Positions 55,909 to 64,000 of a stretch of DNA of 64,000 nt are shown here, one piece after another. Source of the stretch: Posidonia oceanica (Eukaryota; Streptophyta; Magnoliopsida; Alismatales; Posidoniaceae); contig JAZBRS010000026.1 in assembly GCA_037176725.1 (NCBI GenBank), forward strand, positions 106,623,501 through 106,687,500, given 5' to 3'. Position numbers and translations under genes: made by a program. Under the pieces are notes generated by a model. It saw nothing but the letters and a program-made list of their open reading frames with translations. It was not told where the DNA came from and did not search any database. The first letter of the stretch is position 1, and every line of letters starts with the position of its first letter.

Positions 55909-55989
55909 GATGCCAAGGGCGCTTCGACTGTCCCCTGGTATCTATCATTGATACTAGGGGCATCTTTATTTTGGCTGCCCTCTGGTATC
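55909..55989. repeat. Fold-back module B, copy d
   Basis: Inner arms CCCCTGGTATC and GATACTAGGGG; outer GATGCCAAGGG with CCCTCTGGTATC. Confidence 0.65.
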
Positions 55990-56118
55990 ACATTTCCATC
56001 TGCATCCAGGCAGACATCCCTAACTGTTACGGGAGCATCTACGGACCTCTGCCACACCTTCGGGTATGGTATTCCCGTTGCATTCGTGGTTACAAGTCAT
56101 CCCACTTGTCACCACCTT

Positions 56119-56153
56119 CGATACCAAGTGCATTTGGCAGCCCTTTGGTATCG
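56119..56153. repeat. Short fold-back related to module B
   Basis: CGATACCAA and TTGGTATCG, a perfect 9-bp stem around a 17-nt loop; a partner at 50698-50730 is imperfect. Confidence 0.55.
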
Positions 56154-56167
56154 TCTGACCCCCATTC

Positions 56168-56356
56168 GGGCTGATAGCCCAAACTATCCGGTGATGAGTC
56201 CGTTAACTCCTCGCGGGCTGATAGCCCTAACTATCTAGTGATGAGTCCGTTAACTCCTCGCGGGCTGATAGCCCTAACTATCCGATGATGAGTCCGTTAA
56301 CTCCTCGCGGGCTGATAGCCTCAACTATCCGGCGATAGGTCCGTTAACTTATCACC
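56168..56356. repeat. Fold-back module A, four tandem copies (47-bp period)
   Basis: Four copies of GGGCTGATAGCCC-type hairpin plus GATGAGT-CCGTTA-ACTCC (the last copy GATAGGT...ACTTATC). Confidence 0.8.
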
Positions 56357-57303
56357 CCTTCGTCGTAGCATAATAGCATTCTGTTGCATATCATGGCATT
56401 TCATTGCATGTCATCATGTAGCTTCCTTATATCCTCGTAGAGTCAGTCCTAGTATTGCATTTCATCATCACACGGACATCACGCGCTTAGGATCCGAACC
56501 CCTGGTTCGCGTATTGCTTAGGGTAGCATCCTCAGCAACGTAAAACTTTTTACAGCATTGCTTGCTTAGGATGACACCCACGGTAGTGCGCGGCCAGGAT
56601 TGTTTTCTTGGTTTCGCGTGCTCGACGTCACATTGTATATATACTGCATTTTATTGCATAACATCACATGACATTACATTCTTATTGTGCTGCTACTCCT
56701 CTGTAGTCATTACCCCAACTTCCGCATTCCGCCTCCCAGACATGGCATACTTAGGAATCGAACCCCTGGTTCGTGCATTGCTTAAAGTGGCATCCTCAGC
56801 AACGCAAAACATTTTACAGTTTTGCCTGCTCAGTATGATGCCCGCGGTAGTGCACGACTCAGGATCACTTCCTTGGCATTACGTGCCCACCACCACATGC
56901 ATATTCACAGCATCTTGCATTCGATACCAAACCAGCGCTGAAACTACTTTGGCCCAGCGCACGTGCTTCGTCTGGCTTTCTTTTGCACTGCCCAGCGACA
57001 CCTTTGCATTACATTTTTCCGCCACACCCGCGTGCATGCATCACCTACTTTTCCCCTAGTGGAGTACAACGCAACGAGCATTAGCGTAAGCTTCACATCT
57101 GCATTAGCACCGCACACTAGTCTTTGCATTGGAGCTGCATCCTAGTGTCGACATTAGCATCTGCATTGTGGCAGCGAGTTATGATTTTCGGTGCATCCGC
57201 CGAATAAGTGACCCCTGCCCACAACAACATTGGCATCCTACTGGCGTCAAGAGGGGTGTCTTGTCTACCCTGAGCAGCGGCCTCAGTCCCCTTTACCTCG
57301 CTC

Positions 57304-57316
57304 AGGGAGGGGCATC
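57304..57316 (+). other. Polypurine tract
   Basis: AGGGAGGGGCATC directly before TGTAGACACCCC. Confidence 0.75.
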
Positions 57317-58390
57317 TGTAGACACCCCAATTTGACTGCCATTTGGCAGATTTCACTCGGGGATCGAGCTCAGAAACCTAAAACCCCATTTTCCACCAAA
57401 ATCCCATCTAAACCCTAAAACTCAACCAAAACCCCAACATTTCTCCCCCAACACAAACTTAGGTCCATTAGATACCCACTAGGCCCATTTAGAAGCCCAG
57501 AGTAGACAGGAGGGTCCAGTCGCCAATCACATAGGCGACTGGACTATGTTGTCGCCACTCTCATAGGCGACTCGGCCTATCGCCAATCACAGCGGCGACT
57601 GGACTGAGTTGTCGCCAGTGAGTGCGGCGACTCACTTGTTCAACCTTCTCCCACGCAAACCGCCGCACGCCATGACCTGCACCCATGCCGTCTGCCCATA
57701 CCGTGCGCGCCACCACTACCAGAGCTCTCGCGCATGCCTCTGGCACCTCCCACGCCATGCCCTACCACCTACGACCTTCATGCACCTTGACCAAACAAAA
57801 CCACGACCTTTTCCTCACATCCCATCTGGCGGAGAAGAGAGGAACCCATCGCCGGCTCACTCCCACACACTTCAGCAGCCGCTTTCCCTTGCTTCCAGAG
57901 CAAACCAGAGCCGCCCACACCGCCTGAGCGATCCCCAAGCATCCCCAGACGCTGACATAAACTCCAACAGGCCTCCCGAGCCTCTTGAGCACCCTTCGCG
58001 CCGTCGTCTTCCCCAACTCCGGCGAGCCACCCAAAACTCCGTTCAATGTCGAATTCTCCTTCCTTGCACACCGGGAAGCATCTCCGGACGTCCTTGAGCG
58101 CGTCCCGAGACCGCCGAGCAACCGTCGCTTCCTCCAATGCAGCCGCAACCTCCGTGCCTTCCAACTCTGGCGAGCCACGTCGGGAGGCACGTCCGTGCCC
58201 CCGCGCAGGTGTGAAACTATCTCGTCTCCATCCTCGGACCTCCCTCTAACTCTCTCGGCCTTCTCCGAGCGCCTTGGTGGCGTCTCACGGCCTCCCCAAG
58301 GCCGGCGAATGCGGTCGTCGCCGGCGAGAAGAGGAGCAAGGTGGTTAGAGCAATCTGCTAACCCATTTTTTGTTCTGAATGCAAGCTCGC
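57317..58390 (+). repeat. Tat LTR, 5' part, interrupted at 58391
   Basis: Starts TGTAGACACCCC; only the first 20 or so bases match the other LTR starts. Carries four GTCGCC/GGCGAC hairpins, then GC-rich sequence. Cut by the minus-strand LTR beginning at 58391. Confidence 0.7.
57516..57631. repeat. GTCGCC-N9-GGCGAC hairpins, two doublets (60-bp period)
   Basis: H1 57516-57542 CCAGTCGCC-N9-GGCGACTGG; H2 57551-57571; H3 about 57576-57602; H4 57611-57631. H1/H3 and H2/H4 are exactly 60 bp apart; every loop is 9 nt. The first lies 199 bp from the LTR start. Confidence 0.85.
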
Positions 58391-58694
58391 TGTAGTAATC
58401 CCAATCAGAATCAGGCTTACTATTGGCGGCGAGGTCCGAGGAGGAGGGCTCAACTCGAAAACACTTAAAACAGAGAAGAAAAGATAAGAAAAGAAGAGGA
58501 TAAGACAATTCAGAGTCGCCACCGTGTCTATTATCGGGAGACAAGGAAAATCGGGGGAAATGCATGAGTTAACACGCAAAACCAAGCAAGAAATGCAAAG
58601 CAAAGTTATGCAAAGGAAAACAAATGCAAATACATGCAAGTGAGAAGACTCATGCCTAGGATAAGGGCGATATGGTCATTGCGGGCCAAAAGAC

Positions 58695-58765
58695 TGGGCA
58701 AGGACTCCTGTTACGCGCGGGGAAGGTGTTAGGCACCCCCGACACGCCCGAGAATCGGTTTTTCT
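58695..58765 (-). other. Conserved LTR block, minus strand
   Basis: Minus strand reads GTGCCTAACACCTTCCCCG and AACAGGAGTCCTTGCCC, matching 30670-30745. Confidence 0.65.
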
Positions 58766-59099
58766 AGACTTACGCTCGCATACGCAGGGAAATGCAGATT
58801 GGATTGCCTAAATGCCAATGAATGCCAGAATGAATGCTCATAGGTGTGCTCTAAGTGGTAGGATGCAATGCAAGGAAAGTAAACGTGCAGTCTAAATGCT
58901 CAGCAGCGCTGTCTGTGTTCCGAACCGGGCGAAACCTGGCTCGCGAGAACTCCAGGCAGTAAGCATCACTGCCCTATATGCAAATGCAAGCGGAAAAGCA
59001 AAACAACGGTAAAACCAAGCAATGCCGGTGACATGCAAGAGAAAACGACGTAAAGCACGCGAAATAATGCAAGAAACGAGAGCAGCACGCAAAACGGTG

Positions 59100-59410
59100 C
59101 AAGAAAACAAGATCGGCATGCAAAACAGTGCCAGAAACAAAACGGGCACGCGAAACGGTGCCAAAAGCGAAGCGAGCACGCAAAACGGTGCCAAAAGCGA
59201 AGCGGGCACGCAAAACGGTGCCAAAGGCGAAGCGGGCACGCAAAACGGTGCCAAAAACAAAGCAGGCACGCGAACCGGTGCCAAAAGCGAAGCGGGCACG
59301 CAAAACGGTGCCAAAAGCAAAGCGGGCATGCGAAACGGTGCCGAAAACAAAGCGGGCACGCGAAACGGTGCCGAAAGCAATGCGGGCACGTAAAACGGTG
59401 CCAAAAGCGG
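59100..59410. repeat. 30-bp tandem repeat in minus-strand LTR
   Basis: About ten copies of a unit such as GCACGCAAAACGGTGCCAAA plus AGCGAAGCGG. Open frames through it on both strands follow from the period being divisible by three. A related AT-poorer version is visible near 30420-30600. Confidence 0.85.
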
Positions 59411-60149
59411 CAGAATAAAACCTCGACAAAACCATGCAGATGCAAATGCAAAGAGAGAGGATAAGAAAAGCGAAAGGGGAGGCAAACAGTGTGTGTGTGA
59501 GAACAGACATTGTTTAAGGGCTACACAGAGTTGGTGTGAAGACCTACAATGGGGAAAATGAGCAAGTGGAGGGATTACCACCGCTTTGTGACTGTTTCCC
59601 ACTAAACCGCCCCACGATGTGTCTCGCATGCTGACCAAAGCTCGCGGTGCGATCGGATCGTGGAAAAGGGGGAAAAAAGTCGCAATAAGTGGTGAATCCA
59701 GGGGAAACGCAACACAAAACACTTGGGAATACGCGAAAAGGGGAACGGAATTGATGGGTAAGAAGAGAAAGTCCTATTCTACATGTTCGAGGAAACAAAA
59801 AGCGAAAACGATGCATGCAATGCAAATGGTATGCAAACGAATGCTGTGCAGGGGTTCAGAAGGACTTACCTGGAAAATCTGAGGCCTGATCTGAGATCTG
59901 CTTGGTCTATGCTGAAGAGCGCTCCGCCGGGGTCGTCTGGGTAGCTTATTTGAGAAGATCCAACGGTCGGATTGGAAGATATTCCAGCTTCAAGGCAGAG
60001 GGGCCAGAACAGGGGAGAAGAATAGATCGAAGTGTACAGGAGGTCCTAGGGGTGTGCAAAACAGGTCCTCCCTTGTGAATGGGAGCTAATGACACTTAAG
60101 TGTGTGCAAAGGATGCAAAATACTAGAATGCATGAGTGCAATGCATGCA

Positions 60150-60900
60150 GAATGCAAGAAAAAGGCTTAAGGGTGATTTTTCAGAAAATTGGAGATTTAA
60201 ATGCAATTTTTGAAAGGATGGGGGTCTAAATGCAAGGATTTTGAAAAGTTTGGGGGGTCTGCATGCAATTTTACAAAAGACAGGGTTTAAAATGCAATTT
60301 TCCAAGATGAATATGCATCAGGACAAACTTTTGAAATCATGTGGCAGTTTAGAATGCAATTTTGAAATCATTAGGGTTCAAAATGCAATTTTTCTGGCAA
60401 AACAGGGGTATAGTGGGTCTGGGAATGCAGATGGGGGACCTATATGCAATTTTCCAAACATGTGGGGGCTAAAATGCAATTTTATAAGCAAAATATGCAT
60501 TTAAATGATTTTTATAAGCATGCAGAGGACCTATGTGCAATTTTCAAATTATGTAGGGTCAAAAATGCAATTTTATAAGCAAAATATGCATTTAAATGGC
60601 TACTGTGCATTGAGGAAGGACCTATATGCAAAAATAAAAAAACATGGGGGAAATAATGCAATGCAGTAAGCAAAAATTGGAAAATAAAAGCTAAGTTAAC
60701 AGGACAGAGGACTAAATTGCAATTATAGAAAACAGTAAGGACCTAAAATGCAATTTTATATGGCAAACTTAGTGCATTAAATCAAATTAATCAACTGCAG
60801 GACTAACATGCCATAATCAAAAGCTGGAGGGCCAGAATCAAATTTATTACTGAAGGAAAGCACAGTAAAAGGATTGACATGCAAATAAAAAGAACTACAT
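60150..60900. repeat. Dispersed AAATGCAATTTT motifs
   Basis: The motif (A)AATGCAATTTT recurs at least ten times at irregular 50-80 bp spacing. Probably an old, diverged tandem array; no coding function supported. Confidence 0.6.
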
Positions 60901-61099
60901 ATTTTTCATGCAATTTTATATGGTTTTAACTCGGAATTAAACGGATTTAATCAGATGAAGGACCTGAGAGTAATAAAGCAAGAACTGAGACCAATAATGC
61001 AATATGTGGTAAAATAGCAAAGATAACAAAAAATAAAGGCACAGTAACATTCAGATCGTCGACCACTGTAGCAGTTGCTACCAGCGGCCGACAGAGGGA

Positions 61100-62450
61100 G
61101 CAAAGGGGGTGCTGGTGCTGCGTAGACCGGTGGGCGGGCTTCACCAGAGTTCGACGGAGGCCGGAGCAGCATCGGCGAGCAGCGACGCTGCCTGGAGCAG
61201 GCCGGAGGAGACGCCGGAGGTCTGCAGACTTGCTTGGAGGCAGGCCGGTCGATCAGCGCAACGTCGGCGAGTTCTGACTGCAGAGACATGCTTCTGGGGT
61301 CCGTGCGGAGCTGGGACGCCGGTTGGAACGACGTTCTGCAGACCAGAGCGGCGGGACGAGCAGTGAGGCTCGCCGGAGTAGACGACGCTGACCCGGCATT
61401 GACTCGGCGCAGGAGAGAGAGAAATCCCAGGCTGAGGGGCGGAAAAGCAAGAGAGGAGGAAGACTAATCTACGGGTGAAGAAAGCTACCTGTTTCCGTGG
61501 CTGAGGAGTCCCTCCGACGTTGGTCGACTTTGCAGAAGGCGGTGAGCTCGGTCTGGCTGCTGCGGGCGTCTCCGATGGCTTCTGGGCGTCTGGTTCTGCT
61601 CAGTGCGTTGCTCCGGAGCTTGCTGAATGATCGGAGGGCAGGTGCAAAGATCGGCGCGATAAGTGGGTTCAGTGGGTTCACAGCAGGTCACCGGTGGTGG
61701 GGATGGATGTCTGCTGCTCTCTGGATCAGTTGGAGGATGCCGGCGACTTGTTGGAGGTTGGGTGAAGGGTTCTAGGTGGTTAAGGAAGGTGGTGATCTGG
61801 TGGATTGGGGGGTGGAGTTTGGGACAAAATGGGGGCCTGTGGTGTCGGGAATTTCTAGGAGGAAAGGAGTTGGGTTCTGCTGAGAATTTTGGGTGTTTGA
61901 GGGCGGTTTCTGGAGTGGAAAGGCTGAGGGATGGAGGGGCTGCGATGCTGGGATTCTAGGTGAAGTTGGGGGAGGAATTGGGTGCGGTTTATGGTCTGGA
62001 ATCGGTGTTGGTTTCAGTGAGGAGGAAGAGGAGGAAAAGGTCTGAATTTTACAGAGGAAAGGGAGGAGAATTGCAAGGATTCTGGGTGCTGGACGCTTTC
62101 TCTCTCAGGACGACGTGAAGTGTCTCGAAGGAGGAGAAGACTTGGAAGTTTTAAGCAGCTGGGGAGGACAGACGCGCGCTGGGATTCAAATCCCCACCGG
62201 CGGGAGCACTGCTACTGATGGAGAGGAGGTCGGCGAGAAAACGGGCAGTAAATGCCTTCCCGGAAGATCCGCTGAGTGCAAGAGGAGGAAGGTGGACTGA
62301 TGCTGAGGTGATCGGGAGGGAGAAGCGAAGTTGAATTTCAAAGAAGAGGAGGGAGTTGGTTCGCGGGAGGAGGAAGGGAAATCCGGGGAAGAAGAAGGAA
62401 GAAGAAGAAAGGTGGAACGCGGGCTGAAGGCCGCGGGCCGGGCTGCAAAC
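61100..62450. other. GC-rich part of minus-strand LTR, no gene recognised
   Basis: Composition resembles the GC-rich part of the 57317 LTR (57.6-58.4 kb) read in the other direction. No protein family recognised. Confidence 0.4.
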
Positions 62451-64000
62451 TGAAAAAGAAAAAGAAAGAAAGAAAAGAAAGAAGGAAGGCAGGAACGGGC
62501 CGGACTGGGCCCAGCAGGAGAGAAAAAAAGAAAAAGAAAAAGGGAGAAAGGGAGAAATGGAAGGGAAAAAGAGGAGAAATAAATTAGATAAAAATAAAAT
62601 AAAAATAGATAAAAATATTAGAATGATTGTGTTTTAAGTTAGGACCTTGATTAAGTTTCTTAATGATCGTTTTTGGTTAGTTAATTAGGTTCAGAGGAAT
62701 TTTGGGTTTGATTAGGGTTTTAAGGGTTTTCTTTGTTTTTGATTTGTTTTTTACTTTGATTAAATGTTTGTTAAGCCTTTTAAGTTGTTTTTTAATTATG
62801 TTTTTCTTGTTAAGTACTTGGGATGTTAATTAGGATTTTTTACAGTTTGCTTTTAGAGTGGGTTTTAGATTTTTGGATTTTAGTCTTTCTTTCTTAAGTC
62901 TTCTTTGATTTGTTTTTTAATTTTTGCTTGTTAAGCTCTTTTAGTATTTTTTTAAATTAAGTTTTCATGTTAAGTTTTTTAAGTGTTTTTGGATTTTTTT
63001 AATTGTCTGTTTTTCCTTTTACTTAGGTTTTTGAATTACTCTTTTTAAGTTTGTTAAGTTAGGTTTTTCTTTTCCTTAAGTGATTGTCGTAGTGTGTTTT
63101 TTTTTTTTAGTTGTTTTCTCCTCCTTTTTAGGATTTGTTTTTGATTATTTTTTAGTGGGATTTTTACTTTGTTTGTTTTGGTTACATTTTAGTTTTTTTT
63201 CTGATTTTACAACATTTTCTTTTGGTTTGTTTTGCATTTTTTAGCTTGCATTCGTGGTTTTCCATTTTAGCTGGATTTAGTTGGGTTTAGGTTTTTAATT
63301 GTTTATTTAATATTTTTAATTATTTTTCTTAGGGTTTTGGTTTGTTTTCCTTTTGTTTTAGAGTTTTAGAGGTTTTTATGGATTTTTTAGGGACTTAGTA
63401 AAAGAAAGAAAAAGAAAAGGGGAAGGAAGAAGAAAGGGGAAAGAGAGGAGGAATAAAAGGGAAAGAGAGGAGTTGAAGGAAAATAATTTTTTGAAAATCA
63501 AAGAAAATGGTAAAAATAAGATAAAAATAGGAATAAGATTGAGAAGAGATAGAAGCACATGGGGGGCCTGCAGTCAGGCAAGAAAAAAGGAAAAAGGGGA
63601 TGAAAAGAAGGGGGATAATCAGGAGAGGGAGAGGAGAGAGAAAAGAATATTCCTGGAGAGAGAAAACGATAATTTGGGTAAATGGAGGGTTTAAAGGTTT
63701 TGAAAAGGGGTGAAAATTGGGGAATGTGTAGCCTAGGGTCTCTAGTGTTAGTCCTAGGGCTTTGGTTTAGTTTCGAGAAGGTTTTGGAAGGGTTTTGAGG
63801 TGTAGAAAAGGGGTAGTTTTACCTAGGCTTTCTAGGGTTTTTGGGAATGGTTTCGGGTTGAAAATTTCTAAGTGTTTGGGTAGGTTTGCTAAGTTGGGAG
63901 TGATAGGTTTTCCTATGGTTTTTGGGTAAGTTTTGGGCTTGGGAAATAGGTGTAGGCTTAGGTCAAGTTTAGGCTTGATTTGATGAGAAAGGTGAAAAAG

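Larger units (their letters stand above)
53832..57302. other. 3' non-coding tail of E4
   Basis: No supported gene. Homologous to 25.4-27.0 kb at its start and to 50.0-51.85 kb at its end. Carries module A at 54009-54052 and several more between 55.4 and 56.4 kb. Confidence 0.7.
58391..64000 (-). mobile_element. Minus-strand Tat LTR (solo LTR or 3' LTR), continues past window
   Basis: On the minus strand it ends GATTACTACA at 58391, like the LTR end at 31078, but is followed by the interrupted LTR rather than a PBS. It is therefore a solo LTR or the 3' LTR of an element lying to the right. Contains the conserved LTR block (58695-58765), GTGGCGACTC near 58505-58520, a 30-bp tandem array, ATGCAATTTT-rich sequence (60.15-60.8 kb), a GC-rich part (61.1-62.4 kb) and AT-rich sequence with AACCCTAG-like motifs. 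No LTR start was found, so it is at least 5.6 kb if it is all one LTR. Confidence 0.6.

Noticed and set aside
56168..56356. Hammerhead-ribozyme-like TGATGAGTCCGT
   Set aside because: The core lacks the matching stem II strand and GAA(A) segment, and no stem III arrangement fits. The motif is explained better by the short hairpin of module A.
59022..59722. Alanine/lysine-repeat ORFs on + and Phe/Cys/Ala-repeat ORFs on minus
   Set aside because: Products of a 30-bp tandem repeat inside an LTR.

Overview
This is repeat-rich plant nuclear DNA, most likely heterochromatin of a flowering plant and probably a eudicot; I cannot name the species. The evidence is Ty3/gypsy LTR retrotransposons of the Tat/Ogre and Athila lineages (two RNase H domains, G-patch, CHHC gag knuckle, no chromodomain), genes with plant mobile domains (PMD), spliceosomal introns, and plant-type primer-binding sites. 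Nothing bacterial or organellar was seen, and no convincing single-copy host gene apart from a decayed PMD-type gene.

Layout. (1) 1-9703, + strand: a decayed PMD gene in several exons. A non-autonomous Athila-like element (861-7400, minus strand; two 1269-bp LTRs about 2% diverged) lies within it. (2) About 9.7-24.8 kb: a decayed Tat element on the minus strand. Gag, two tandem protease domains, G-patch, RT, RNase H, archaeal-type RNase H and integrase run from 21998 down to 13564. A PMD-like gene lies antisense to it at 10533-11873. (3) 24.8-27.96 kb: a gag remnant, a non-coding tail and a tandem array. (4) 27957-51865, + strand: a giant Tat element with a 3122-bp LTR, a PBS, gag-pol to 41106, an extra ORF resembling the DUF7745/PMD class (about 42.57-43.72 kb), a 6-kb higher-order tandem array, a structured 3' non-coding region and a polypurine tract. 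(5) 51866-57316: a truncated LTR joined to another gag remnant, the same type of 3' non-coding region and a polypurine tract. (6) 57317-58390: the start of a third LTR, interrupted at 58391 by a minus-strand LTR that runs to or past the window end.

How it works together. The elements are layered and mostly dead. Premature stops in both Tat elements are almost all explained by C-to-T change (CAG to TAG, TGG to TGA), as expected of DNA that has long been heavily methylated.

Most interesting signal. A family of short palindrome doublets, two copies of a 9-bp arm / 10-11-nt loop / 9-bp arm inverted repeat back to back, occurs 15 times plus one half copy in the Tat LTRs and leaders (10.2-24.7 kb and 28.2-30.3 kb). 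Arms are kept or change together while the flanks diverge. Unrelated LTRs here (57.5 kb and the Athila LTR) carry paired palindromes of different sequence at a similar distance, about 200-330 bp, from the LTR start. Two further fold-back modules with compensating changes recur in the 3' non-coding regions at 26.9, 50-50.9 and 54-56.4 kb.
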